Shown here: positions 53,750 through 63,011 of the stretch, piece by piece
Layout of the letters: every line of letters begins with the position of its first letter
Position numbering within the stretch: the stretch's first letter is position 1
Source: Enterococcus rotai
GTDB lineage: Bacteria > Bacillota > Bacilli > Lactobacillales > Enterococcaceae
Direction of reading: 5' to 3'
Length of the DNA stretch: 64,000 nucleotides
Assembly (NCBI RefSeq): GCF_001465345.1
Contig: NZ_CP013655.1
Span: 1,970,102 to 2,034,101 of the forward strand
The notes under the pieces: model-generated
The model's input: the letters and a program-made list of their open reading frames with translations, nothing else
Database searches by the model: none
Told to the model about the DNA's origin: nothing
Position numbers and translations under genes: made by a program

Positions 53750-54592
53750 ATGATACTTTTAACTGGCGGTAATGGACAATTAGGAACGGAACTACGTCAT
53801 TTGTTAGATGAACAGGGAATGAAATACGTTTCCACTGATTCAAAAGAACTAGATATTACGAATGCAGAAAAAACAATGGCTTATATTACGAAGTTAAAAC
53901 CGACAGTAATCTACCATTGTGCAGCGTACACTGCTGTGGATAAGGCAGAAGACGAAGGAAAAGAATTAGACGAGAAAATCAACGTAGAGGGTACGCGCAA
54001 CGTAGCACTTGCAGCAAAATCTGTAGATGCAACGTTAGTGTATATTAGTACAGATTATGTTTTTGATGGTACGAAAAAAGATGAGATGTATAAAACAGAT
54101 GATCAAACGAATCCGCAAAATGAATATGGTCGTACTAAACTATTAGGTGAGCAAATTGTTCAAGAAATCATGGATAAATATTATATTATCCGTACTTCTT
54201 GGGTGTTTGGCCAATATGGACATAACTTTGTCTTTACAATGCAAAAACTAGCTGAAACACGCGATCAATTAACGGTTGTGGATGATCAATTTGGTCGCCC
54301 GACTTGGACTAGAACTTTAGCTGAATTTATGGTGTTTGTTATAAAAGAAAAAGTTGCTTATGGTATTTATCATCTATCCAATGATAATAGCTGTAATTGG
54401 TATGAGTTTGCAAAAGAAATTTTAAAAGATACTGAGGTTGAAATTTTACCAGTGGATTCAAGTAAATTTCCTCAAAAAGCAACTCGACCTAAATATTCAG
54501 TGATGGATCTTAGTAAGACGAAAGCACTAGGTTTTGATATTCCGACTTGGGAAAAAGCGTTGCACGAAATGTTGATTAGTACAAAAAAATAG
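53750..54592 (+). CDS. rmlD: dTDP-4-dehydrorhamnose reductase
   Basis: RmlD (EpaH) completes dTDP-L-rhamnose by reducing the 4-keto group with NADPH. The 280-residue SDR protein has LTGGNGQLGTELRHLL at the N-terminus, YISTDYVFDG, and the Tyr-Lys catalytic pair in PQNEYGRTKLLGE. The start at 53750 follows AAAGGAGG by 8 bases; the longer frame from 53726 is rejected. It is 178 bp from rmlB, beyond the long hairpin, and 10 bp before the next gene. Confidence 0.96.
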   Translation: MILLTGGNGQLGTELRHLLDEQGMKYVSTDSKELDITNAEKTMAYITKLKPTVIYHCAAYTAVDKAEDEGKELDEKINVEGTRNVALAAKSVDATLVYISTDYVFDGTKKDEMYKTDDQTNPQNEYGRTKLLGEQIVQEIMDKYYIIRTSWVFGQYGHNFVFTMQKLAETRDQLTVVDDQFGRPTWTRTLAEFMVFVIKEKVAYGIYHLSNDNSCNWYEFAKEILKDTEVEILPVDSSKFPQKATRPKYSVMDLSKTKALGFDIPTWEKALHEMLISTKK

Positions 54593-54602
54593 GAGGAAAA
54601 AA

Positions 54603-56129
54603 GTGTTGGTTTGGGGAGCAAAATTTACAGGGTGGTTCAAGGTAGTTTTTAAACAAAGATGGAAATATCTAGTGGCACTACTTATAATTTTTACAGTTTT
54701 TACATTGTATTTTTTTCAATTTTCAAGTGTACCTAAAAAAATACTTTTATTGACAGGTTTGTTTAGCATACTTAGTATTTTATTGATTGGGAAAAATCTA
54801 GCCAAAAGTACGTTGTGGATTATTATACTGATGGGGTCGTTATTTACGTTTACCACCCCTGTTTTAGATACACCAGATGAACACGCTCATTTTTCACGAG
54901 CAGTGTATCTTTCAGAGGGGCATTTTGGCATGAGTGACAAGGCTGATCAACTGAAAATTTCTAAAGATTTTCGAGTTGTTTTAGACCGTATACATCAAAA
55001 CTATCACAATGATTTAAAGAAAGAGCAACATACAACGAAACAAAATGAAGAAACGATTATTTCACTTACAGCAACGTATTCGTTTATCAGTTACATACCA
55101 CAAGCTATTGGTTGGTCGTTAGGAAAATTGCTGAATATCAATCTGTATTGGAGTTTTTATTTAGGTAGATTACTTAATTTGATTGTTTACGCAATTTTGT
55201 CTTATTTTGCTATCAAAAATGTAAAAAAGTTCAAGGTGCCGATGGCGGTTGTCACAATGCTACCAATGACAGTTTATCTTGCAGCCTCGTATAATCAAGA
55301 TGGTGTTTCGTATGGGTTGGTTTTCTTAGCCATGTCACTATTTATTAATTTTATTACAGCTGAAACGAAAATTGCAGCGAAAGAAATTGGTTTGTTTGTA
55401 CTATTATGTGGTATTTTAGCTACTTGTAAATTACCTTATGTGATGCTAGCGGGGATTTTGATTTTTATCAAACCGAGTCAATACAAAAATAGAAAAACGT
55501 ATTTCATAGCTTTAGGAGCGGTAATTATAGCAGCAATGATAGCCTTGCTTTGGTATTATTACTATACGACATTTACGCCAGCAAACAGGATTCCAGAAAA
55601 AGATCCGACGGAACAACTTAAATTTATGGTACACAATGTCCCAACAGCAATCAAGCTAATGTTTTCTGGAATAGTTGATTCAATTAGTAAGTATCTTGAA
55701 TTGTTTACGTTTGGTTGGTTTTCTTATGGATCACCACATATTGCATTTATGTATTTGGTTTATATAGGTGGACTGTTTGTCTTTTATCCATTAGAGATAA
55801 AAGCTAAAAATCACTTGAATTCTTTAGGCACCGCAGTGGTTATGGTAGGGATTATTTTTGCCATTAATTTAAGTCAATACTTGACTTGGACACCTGTGGG
55901 ACTAGGAACAGTAGAAGGCGTACAAGGACGATATTATATTGGTTTACTAGTTCTACTACCGATCTTTGTGAATAGTTCAAAACTTTTTTATCCTCAAACG
56001 GAATTGAGTGAACAAAGAGCGTTAATGAAAAAGTCAGAATATGCACAGAACATTTGGGTTTTATCTATAGCAACGTATTTCTTATTGACAATGATATTAC
56101 TCACTTTAGGAAATTATTATAAAGGCTAA
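54603..56129 (+). CDS. DUF2142 polytopic membrane protein, probable GT-C glycosyltransferase
   Basis: The 508-residue protein has about eleven to twelve hydrophobic helices and the DUF2142-type extracellular loop motif LDTPDEHAHFSRAVY between the third and fourth helices. DUF2142 proteins resemble GT-C enzymes that use lipid-phosphate sugars outside the membrane. It begins with GTG at 54603 after TAGGAGG. The three genes that follow look like a lipid-linked sugar donor system, so it may add a side-chain sugar to the rhamnan. This role is inferred. Confidence 0.78.
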   Translation: MLVWGAKFTGWFKVVFKQRWKYLVALLIIFTVFTLYFFQFSSVPKKILLLTGLFSILSILLIGKNLAKSTLWIIILMGSLFTFTTPVLDTPDEHAHFSRAVYLSEGHFGMSDKADQLKISKDFRVVLDRIHQNYHNDLKKEQHTTKQNEETIISLTATYSFISYIPQAIGWSLGKLLNINLYWSFYLGRLLNLIVYAILSYFAIKNVKKFKVPMAVVTMLPMTVYLAASYNQDGVSYGLVFLAMSLFINFITAETKIAAKEIGLFVLLCGILATCKLPYVMLAGILIFIKPSQYKNRKTYFIALGAVIIAAMIALLWYYYYTTFTPANRIPEKDPTEQLKFMVHNVPTAIKLMFSGIVDSISKYLELFTFGWFSYGSPHIAFMYLVYIGGLFVFYPLEIKAKNHLNSLGTAVVMVGIIFAINLSQYLTWTPVGLGTVEGVQGRYYIGLLVLLPIFVNSSKLFYPQTELSEQRALMKKSEYAQNIWVLSIATYFLLTMILLTLGNYYKG

Positions 56130-56149
56130 TTATAAAGGAGTAAGATGAA

Positions 56150-56878
56150 TTGAAAATATTATTAATTATTCCAGCGTACAATGAAGAAGAGAATATTTTG
56201 AGCACAATTAAATCTATTGAAGAGTTTAAGAAAAACAATAACAAAAATTATTCTTATACGATTGATTATGTTGTGATCAACGATGGCTCGACAGATAAAA
56301 CACAAGCAATTTTAGATGACAATCAAATTAATTCAGTTCATTTAGTTATGAACTTAGGAATTGGTGGGGCTGTTCAAACTGGATATAGATATGCAAAGGA
56401 AAATGACTACGATATTGCAGTTCAATTTGATGGTGATGGGCAGCATGATATCAATAGTTTAGATTATGTTGTACAGCCGATTTTGAAAAAAGAAGCTGAT
56501 TTTGTGATTGGTTCAAGGTTTTTACCAGATGAAAAAGCTGATTTTCAAACGACGTTTATGCGACGTGTTGGGATCAAGATCCTTTCTTTTTTAATTTATC
56601 TATCCTCTAGAAAAAAAATCTATGATGTGACTTCTGGATACAGAGCTTGTAATAAAGAAATCATTGCTTATTTTTCAAAAAAATATCCGACAAGCTATCC
56701 AGAACCAGAATCGACGGTGCATTTATTGAAAAAGAAATTTAGCATTAAAGAAGTTGCTGTTAATATGATGGAGCGCTCTGGTGGTCAATCTTCAATTCGT
56801 TCATTTACTTCGGTTAAATACATGGTTGAAGTAAGCATTGCCATCATTGTTTCAGGTTTTATGAGGGAGGGAGATTAA
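56150..56878 (+). CDS. GT2 polyprenyl-phosphate glycosyltransferase (GtrB/DPM1-like, no membrane tail)
   Basis: The 242-residue GT2 enzyme begins MKILLIIPAYNEEENILSTI with VVINDGSTDKTQ, NLGIGGAVQTGYRYA and QFDGDGQHD (DxD), the pattern of enzymes that charge undecaprenyl phosphate with a sugar. It lacks the two C-terminal helices of GtrB; the DUF2304 protein encoded next could supply the membrane anchor. The start is TTG at 56150, since an ATG at 56145 hits TGA after one codon; AAAGGAG is 10 bases upstream. The stop overlaps the next ATG. Confidence 0.87.
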   Translation: MKILLIIPAYNEEENILSTIKSIEEFKKNNNKNYSYTIDYVVINDGSTDKTQAILDDNQINSVHLVMNLGIGGAVQTGYRYAKENDYDIAVQFDGDGQHDINSLDYVVQPILKKEADFVIGSRFLPDEKADFQTTFMRRVGIKILSFLIYLSSRKKIYDVTSGYRACNKEIIAYFSKKYPTSYPEPESTVHLLKKKFSIKEVAVNMMERSGGQSSIRSFTSVKYMVEVSIAIIVSGFMREGD

Positions 56879-57219
56879 TGAGTCCGATACTAAGAATTGA
56901 AATGCTGATTTTCTCGTTGTTCTTTTTTGTGTATATCATTCGATCAATCAACAAGAATATTTTTCTATTGAAAAATGTGATTAGATGGTTGTTTATCTCT
57001 GCTGGATTAGTCGTTTTTGCTGTTTTCCCTGGATTGCCAGAATGGCTAGCTACCCAGCTAGGCTTTGAAACAACCTCTAATTTCTTGTTGTTTGCAGCAA
57101 TTTTAGTGCTGTTGTTTATTGAAATCAAAAATTCAGCGTTGTTGTCAAAACAGCAGAACCAAATAAAATTGTTAATTCAAGAACTCTCAATATTAAAAGC
57201 GAAAAAGGAGAAAAAATAA
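56878..57219 (+). CDS. DUF2304 membrane protein
   Basis: The 113-residue protein has three hydrophobic segments (about 5-22, 36-58 and 64-82) and a short coiled tail (SKQQNQIKLLIQELSILKAK). It matches the DUF2304 family, which is regularly coded beside DPM1-like GT2 enzymes. Overlaps of one base with both neighbours (TAATG) imply a tight complex. It may anchor the GT2 enzyme at the membrane. Confidence 0.83.
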   Translation: MSPILRIEMLIFSLFFFVYIIRSINKNIFLLKNVIRWLFISAGLVVFAVFPGLPEWLATQLGFETTSNFLLFAAILVLLFIEIKNSALLSKQQNQIKLLIQELSILKAKKEKK

Positions 57220-57563
57220 TGTTCTTATTCTTAATATATGTCGTTTTATCAACTTCAGGTTTGATTCTAGTTAAATTAGGTTCGCAAGCAAATACGATTC
57301 AAATCACGAATGCTGTTTTTTCTTTTTCAATGTCTTTTACAACGATTATCGGGTTTTTATGTTATATGCTTAGTTTTGTTTTATGGATGGTCATCATTAG
57401 CAAATCAGAAGTATCTTATATCGTTCCAATGGGCGTTGCTTTTACGAATATTGCTGTTTTAGTAGGATCAAAGTTAATTTTACAAGAACAAGTTTCACTT
57501 GGAACAGTGATTGGCACAGGGGTCATTATTTTAGGGATTGTTATTATCCAGTTAGCAAAATAA
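57219..57563 (+). CDS. SMR/EamA-like four-helix membrane protein, possible lipid-linked sugar flippase
   Basis: The 114-residue protein has four hydrophobic helices and the small-multidrug-resistance/EmrE-like pattern SEVSYIVPMGVAFTNIAVLVG and LGTVIGTGVIILGIVII. Proteins such as ArnE/ArnF of this shape flip lipid-linked sugars. It is coupled to DUF2304 and GT2, and no antiseptic-resistance context exists, so flipping the undecaprenyl-phosphate sugar made by the GT2 is the best reading. The charged residues of true drug pumps are not clear here. Confidence 0.75.
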   Translation: MFLFLIYVVLSTSGLILVKLGSQANTIQITNAVFSFSMSFTTIIGFLCYMLSFVLWMVIISKSEVSYIVPMGVAFTNIAVLVGSKLILQEQVSLGTVIGTGVIILGIVIIQLAK

Positions 57564-57617
57564 TTTCTTATAAAATCGGCATTTACTCCTTAAATCTTAA
57601 GAAAATATTTACATAAC

Positions 57618-57646
57618 TTGAAAAAAGAGTGTATATTCTTTAAACT
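57618..57646 (+). promoter_or_regulatory. Candidate promoter of the ABC exporter genes
   Basis: TTGAAA (57618-57623) and TAAACT (57641-57646) are separated by 17 bp in the 151-bp gap before the permease gene. Confidence 0.5.
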
Positions 57647-57714
57647 AGTAATGTTATGCAGCTTATTTTTAGTAGAAATAAAAATGCAATGGAAATAGGA
57701 AAGGAACAGAATCA

Positions 57715-58509
57715 ATGATACGAGAAACACTATCTATTTTTAAAAATATTTTTGAAAATAGAAAACTGTTATTACAGTTTTCATTTAATGATTTTAAATC
57801 AAAATATGCAGGGTCTGCACTAGGGATTGTCTGGGCTTTCATAACACCGTTAGTGACGGTATTGACTTACTGGTTTGTTTTTTCGCAAATACGACAACAA
57901 GGGGCTAACGAAGAATATCCTTTTATCGTATATCTCGTTACAGGGTTGATTCCATGGTTCTTTTTCTCAGACTCATTGTTATCAGCAACAAACGTTTTTA
58001 GAGAGTATAGCTATCTTGTAAAAAAAGTAGTGTTTAATGTGCAGATTTTGCCAACATCAAAGATTCTTTCAAACTTATATACACATTTATTTTTTATTAT
58101 AATTGGTTTTGGTATTACCTCGTTAAGTGGTATTTACCCCACATTACAAAGTTTACAGTTGATTTATTATCTGTTTTGTCTGATTATTTTCTTGACAGGT
58201 GTGACCTGGCTTACTTCGTCTACACAACCATTCTTGCCAGATATCATGCAATTTATCAATGTAGCAATGCAAACGATCATGTGGACTCTACCCATTTTAT
58301 GGCAGCCTTCAGGTTGGATCGAAAAAGTATTGAAATTGAACCCACTGTATTACATTATTCAAGGCTATCGTGATTCATTTACTGGTGGCGCTTGGTTCTG
58401 GGAACATTGGCAGTATGGCTTATATTTCTGGGGCTTTACAATCGTTCTTTTATTAATTGGTTCAACTGTATTTAGACGTTTGAAACCACATTTTTCTGAT
58501 GTCCTATAG
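57715..58509 (+). CDS. epaL: ABC-2-type polysaccharide exporter permease (Wzm/RgpC-like)
   Basis: The 264-residue permease has six helices and the family start FSFNDFKSKYAGSALGIVWA, then YWFVFSQIRQQ and VTGLIPWFFFSDS. With the ATPase coded next it moves the lipid-linked rhamnopolysaccharide to the outer face. The gene order (exporter, then GT2 giants) matches epaL-epaM-epaN in E. faecalis as I recall it. AGGAAAGG is the ribosome site. Confidence 0.9.
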   Translation: MIRETLSIFKNIFENRKLLLQFSFNDFKSKYAGSALGIVWAFITPLVTVLTYWFVFSQIRQQGANEEYPFIVYLVTGLIPWFFFSDSLLSATNVFREYSYLVKKVVFNVQILPTSKILSNLYTHLFFIIIGFGITSLSGIYPTLQSLQLIYYLFCLIIFLTGVTWLTSSTQPFLPDIMQFINVAMQTIMWTLPILWQPSGWIEKVLKLNPLYYIIQGYRDSFTGGAWFWEHWQYGLYFWGFTIVLLLIGSTVFRRLKPHFSDVL

Positions 58510-58563
58510 CATAGCACGGAGATGAAATTAAATGTGGATTGATAAGCACAAGGAGAGTAAACA

Positions 58564-59781
58564 ATGTCAGATTATGCAATCGATATACAGAATATAACAA
58601 AAACATATAATATGTACAAAAAACCTTCTGATCGTTTTAAAGAAGCGCTGAATCCAATGAAAAAAACGTATCATGATCTTTTTTATGCCTTAAAAGATGT
58701 CACAATGCAAATTGAAAAAGGGGAAATGATCGGTTTTGTTGGAGAAAATGGTTCTGGTAAATCAACGATCCTTAAAATCATTACGGGTGTTTTGACACCA
58801 ACTTCTGGTTCAATGATAATAGACGGAAAAATTTCTGCACTATTAGAGTTAGGTTCGGGCTTTAATCCAGAATACTCTGGTTATGAAAATATTTTTCTAA
58901 ACGGAATGGTTCTTGGTTTTTCCAGAGAAGAAATGGAAGAGCGCGTAGACGATGTCATCAAGTTTGCTGATATTGGGGATCATTTATATCAACCTGTAAA
59001 AACCTATTCTAGCGGGATGTTCGTTCGCTTGGCTTTTGCAGTAGCAATCAACGTTGATCCTGATATTTTGATTGTTGATGAGGCTTTAGCAGTTGGAGAT
59101 TTAGAATTCCAACTGAAATGTATGGAGAAATTTACTGAAATCAAAAATTCTGGTAAGACGATTCTTTTTGTTTCCCATGATGTTAACTCTGTTCGTCGTT
59201 TTTGTGACCGGACGTTCTGGTTGAAAAATGGCGAAGTCGTAGAGTATGGTGATACGATGGATGTTACAACAAATTACGAAAACTTTTTGAAGAAAAAATC
59301 GATCAAAACAGTTGATCGTGAAAAAACAATTCAAAATGAAGAAACAGTCCCTGATATTATTGAGGTTGATAAAGCGACATTATTAAATTATGCACTGGAA
59401 CCATTAGAGATCGTTACGCAAGATGAAAAGGTTATTGTTAAATTGGAGTACACTGTTAAAAACGATACAATAAAATCACCAGTTTGTGGGGTAGCGATCA
59501 GAACAGTTGATAATAATTATGTGTGTGGACTAAACACATTGCTAGATGGCGTTAAAATACCTTGGAAAAAAGGTAAAAATGTCTTTTACTTGGAATATGG
59601 GAAAATGTCTCTATTAACAGGGGAATATTACTTTGATATTGCATTCTTTGAAGAGCACGCCACAGTACCATTGGTCTATAAAACGAAATACCTGAACATG
59701 TTTATCAGTGGGCGCTATGCAGGAGAAGGCATTGTCATTTTAGATCATGAATGGAAGGACACTATTGAAGATGAAATATGA
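58564..59781 (+). CDS. epaM: Polysaccharide ABC exporter ATPase with C-terminal recognition domain (Wzt/RgpD-like)
   Basis: The 405-residue ATPase has Walker A GENGSGKST, the signature KTYSSGMFVRLAFA, Walker B ILIVDEALAVGD, and the H-loop FVSHD. After about residue 245 comes a beta-sandwich domain (about 270-400) as in Wzt proteins that recognise the end of the exported chain. Q-loop region SALLELGSGFNPEYSG is typical. It overlaps the next gene by 11 bp. The recognition domain implies that chain end modification, possibly by the methyltransferase encoded next, signals export. Confidence 0.93.
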   Translation: MSDYAIDIQNITKTYNMYKKPSDRFKEALNPMKKTYHDLFYALKDVTMQIEKGEMIGFVGENGSGKSTILKIITGVLTPTSGSMIIDGKISALLELGSGFNPEYSGYENIFLNGMVLGFSREEMEERVDDVIKFADIGDHLYQPVKTYSSGMFVRLAFAVAINVDPDILIVDEALAVGDLEFQLKCMEKFTEIKNSGKTILFVSHDVNSVRRFCDRTFWLKNGEVVEYGDTMDVTTNYENFLKKKSIKTVDREKTIQNEETVPDIIEVDKATLLNYALEPLEIVTQDEKVIVKLEYTVKNDTIKSPVCGVAIRTVDNNYVCGLNTLLDGVKIPWKKGKNVFYLEYGKMSLLTGEYYFDIAFFEEHATVPLVYKTKYLNMFISGRYAGEGIVILDHEWKDTIEDEI

Positions 59782-62700
59782 TTTTGAAATGGAAGTTGAT
59801 GAGAGTACCAGCGTTGGTAAAATCGTTGCCCAAATTAAAGAGAATAGCCGAGTATTAGAATTCGGACCTGGAAATGGTCGGATGACAAAATATTTGATGG
59901 AAGAAAAAAATTGCTATGTAGCAATCGTTGAGCTAGATAAAGAGCTATATGATCACGTTAGCGAGTTTTCTAATGACGGATTCTATGGAAATATCGATGA
60001 AGAAGCTTGGACGAAACATTTTGAAGGCCAAACTTTTGATTATATTATTTTTGCGGATGTGTTAGAGCATTTGATGAATCCCAAGAATGCATTGATGAAA
60101 GTGAAACCTTTTTTAAGTGCGAAAGGTCAAATTTTGATAACTTTTCCAAATATTGCTCATAACTCTGTTTTGATCGATCTATTCAACAATAAATTAGATT
60201 GGCGTGAAACAGGATTACTAGATGCAACACACAAATCCTTCTTCGTTCAAAGCGGTTTTGAAAAACTTTTTGAAGAAATTGGTTTATTTATTGCTAAAGA
60301 AGATTTTACGATCAACGAAGTTGGGTATAATGAACTGGAATCTAACTATGAAGACTTGCCGGTGGAAGTTCGTGCTGCATTCAAAGCACGCCCATTTGGG
60401 GAAGTCTATCAGTATTTTTATGCACTTTCTGCTGAAGCAATAGAAAATCCGATTCGTACAATACCTGAAAACTCAAGTTTCAGAAAGAATATTCACTTCT
60501 TGTATGATTGTGGCGAGGAAGACCAAAAAGAATTCGATGTTCAGCTGAATAATGTATCAGGTGAAAATAAAATCTTTACGATCGATATACCAGAAAATAT
60601 TAAATTATTGAAAATTTTTCCAAGTTTAACAGGTGTAGTAGTCGATGTAGATTTGACCGTTGATGGAGAGACCATTCAACCTAGTGCAACAAATGCCGTT
60701 TACAATAAAGAAGTACGATATTTCTTTTCTGATGATCAAGTGCCTGTTATGGAAATAAGCGACCAAAAAATTGCTGGTAAAACGATGACAATCACAGTTG
60801 ATTACAAGTACGAAGGCAATTTTTCTGATACGATTCATGGGTTGATCGATTATGTGGTCGCACAGCAAGCAGAAACAAATCAGTCAAAAAATACAGAATT
60901 AATGGTGAGTGAAAAACAAATGACAACCTATAAAAAAGTATCAATCAGTAAATTTGATTCACTTGTTTCCCTTAATATTGATGACATCGTTCGTCATGTT
61001 GAAGAGAAAAAGACTGTAATTCGTGGCTGGGCGTATTCTAAAGAAGATAAGTTACCAATCAACTTTAAAGTATCCGCTGAATCAGCAGTTGAGTATTCTG
61101 TAACAACAGAATACCGTCGAGATGTTATTGATATGTTTGAGCTAAAAGGTGATCAAGAATATGGTTTTGTGATTGAAGTCTTAGATTCAGAAGATCAACC
61201 AACCTATATCTTGAATGTTTCTGCAAATAATGGACGGAAATTACAATACCGCTTGGAAAAACCAAATATGATTCAACCAGGCAATAAAATTCAACGAGCA
61301 ATGCGTTCTGTTCAGACAAGAGGACTTATTGGTTCAATGAAATGGTATTTCAAACGCCAAGAACAACAGGAAACGCCAGTTGATCCATCAGCAATTTTAG
61401 AAGAAATCAAAACATTTTCCTTCCAACCTAAAATTTCTGTAGCTGTTCCAGTGTATAATGTTGAAGAGAAATGGTTGGATGCTTGTGTCTCGTCACTTCA
61501 AAACCAGTACTATGAAAACTGGGAGTTATGTTTAGCAGATGATGCGTCACCAAGTGACTACATCAAACCATTACTAAAAAAATACGCTGATGCAGATGAT
61601 CGGATCAAAGTCATCTACCGCGAAGAAAATGGACATATTTCAGAAGCGACAAATTCAGCGTTAACAATCGCAACTGGTGATTATATTGGTTTTATGGATA
61701 ATGATGATGAATTAGCACCGCAAGCGTTATATGAGGTTGTCAAAGCGTTGAATGAAGATCAGACAATCGATTTTATTTATACGGATGAAGACAAAGTCAC
61801 TGAGAGTGGTAAACGATTCAACGCATTTTATAAATCAAAATGGAATTCCGAATTGATCTTGAATCACAATTACATTACTCATTTTGTCGTAGTGAAGCGT
61901 TCATTACTAGAAAAAACGGGTGGGTTAAAGACTGAATTTAACGGTGCTCAAGACTATGATTTTGTTTTACGTGCGACTGAAAATGCAGAAAATATTGCTC
62001 ATATTCCAGGTATGATGTATCATTGGCGCGCGATTGAATCTTCAACAGCTTTGAATCCTGAAAGTAAAGGATATGCTTATGTTGCTGGACAACGTGCAGT
62101 ACAAGCAGCAATGGATCGTCGTAATATTAAAGCAACGGTTGAAATAGCGGAGTTTTATGGTTCATATAAAATCAATTATATCTATGAAACAACACCTAAA
62201 GTATCTATCGTGATTACGAATGACACTGCTGATATCAATGATTATTTGAAAAAATTGTTAGAAAAAACCATTTATGAACATTACGATATTGTGTTACCGA
62301 AGCAAATGAAAGAAAAAGTTCATTCAACTAGTAATAAACTTGTTTATAGTGATGGACAAAGAAGAGATGAATTAGTTCAAGCAAGTACAGGTGAATACAC
62401 CATTCTTTTAGATGCGGGTCTAGTACCAACGAAAAGCAATTGGCTAGTTGAGATGATGAATATGATTCAACAACCAACAGCAGGAATTGTCACAGGTCGA
62501 ATTGTTGACTCTCGTTATCGTATTGAAAATATCGGTATGTCTATCGACACAGAGAAAAAACGATTAGTTTATCCAGAACAAGGTACGCCAGGTAAGAGTT
62601 TAGGGTATTATTACCGTATTGCGTTACCAAGAAACGTTCAGGCAGCTTCTGAAAGCTGTATGATCTTCAGAAAAGCTGATTACCTTGCTGTTTCTGGTAT

Positions 62701-62914
62701 CAATGAAGAGTTAGGACAAGACTTTATGGGGGCGGACTTATCCTTGAAAGTTGGGAAACAACTAGATAAAAAAATTGTTTATTGTTCTTATGCAATCTTT
62801 AAAGCAGAAGAAAAAAAACAGACGAATGATAAAAAAGGTAATTTTAAATCATTGACTGATAAATGGTCGGAACAAGATTTAATAGATGTTTATAAAAATC
62901 CAAGACATCAATAA
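59771..62914 (+). CDS. epaN: SAM methyltransferase-GT2 glycosyltransferase fusion (EpaN-like)
   Basis: The product from ATG 59771 is about 1047 residues. Residues about 20-190 are a class I methyltransferase with LEFGPGNGRMTKYL (SAM loop near 32-36) and FADVLEHL (near 94-101). Residues about 230-520 are beta-rich and unassigned. Residues about 553-790 are a GT2 domain, starting PKISVAVPVYNVEEKW, with LADDASPSD, FMDNDDE (near 643) and DFIYTDEDK. A second, degenerate GT-like region follows to the end. It may elongate and methylate the polysaccharide. The ATG lies inside the epaM end, with a weak GGAAGG site. Confidence 0.88.
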   Translation: MKYDFEMEVDESTSVGKIVAQIKENSRVLEFGPGNGRMTKYLMEEKNCYVAIVELDKELYDHVSEFSNDGFYGNIDEEAWTKHFEGQTFDYIIFADVLEHLMNPKNALMKVKPFLSAKGQILITFPNIAHNSVLIDLFNNKLDWRETGLLDATHKSFFVQSGFEKLFEEIGLFIAKEDFTINEVGYNELESNYEDLPVEVRAAFKARPFGEVYQYFYALSAEAIENPIRTIPENSSFRKNIHFLYDCGEEDQKEFDVQLNNVSGENKIFTIDIPENIKLLKIFPSLTGVVVDVDLTVDGETIQPSATNAVYNKEVRYFFSDDQVPVMEISDQKIAGKTMTITVDYKYEGNFSDTIHGLIDYVVAQQAETNQSKNTELMVSEKQMTTYKKVSISKFDSLVSLNIDDIVRHVEEKKTVIRGWAYSKEDKLPINFKVSAESAVEYSVTTEYRRDVIDMFELKGDQEYGFVIEVLDSEDQPTYILNVSANNGRKLQYRLEKPNMIQPGNKIQRAMRSVQTRGLIGSMKWYFKRQEQQETPVDPSAILEEIKTFSFQPKISVAVPVYNVEEKWLDACVSSLQNQYYENWELCLADDASPSDYIKPLLKKYADADDRIKVIYREENGHISEATNSALTIATGDYIGFMDNDDELAPQALYEVVKALNEDQTIDFIYTDEDKVTESGKRFNAFYKSKWNSELILNHNYITHFVVVKRSLLEKTGGLKTEFNGAQDYDFVLRATENAENIAHIPGMMYHWRAIESSTALNPESKGYAYVAGQRAVQAAMDRRNIKATVEIAEFYGSYKINYIYETTPKVSIVITNDTADINDYLKKLLEKTIYEHYDIVLPKQMKEKVHSTSNKLVYSDGQRRDELVQASTGEYTILLDAGLVPTKSNWLVEMMNMIQQPTAGIVTGRIVDSRYRIENIGMSIDTEKKRLVYPEQGTPGKSLGYYYRIALPRNVQAASESCMIFRKADYLAVSGINEELGQDFMGADLSLKVGKQLDKKIVYCSYAIFKAEEKKQTNDKKGNFKSLTDKWSEQDLIDVYKNPRHQ

Positions 62915-63011
62915 GATCAGATCTTTCATTATAAGGAACACCATTATTCATGTAACTTTAGCTGCATAGAGATAATGGTCATTGGACCTCTAAATATAAG
63001 GAGCGCAAAAC

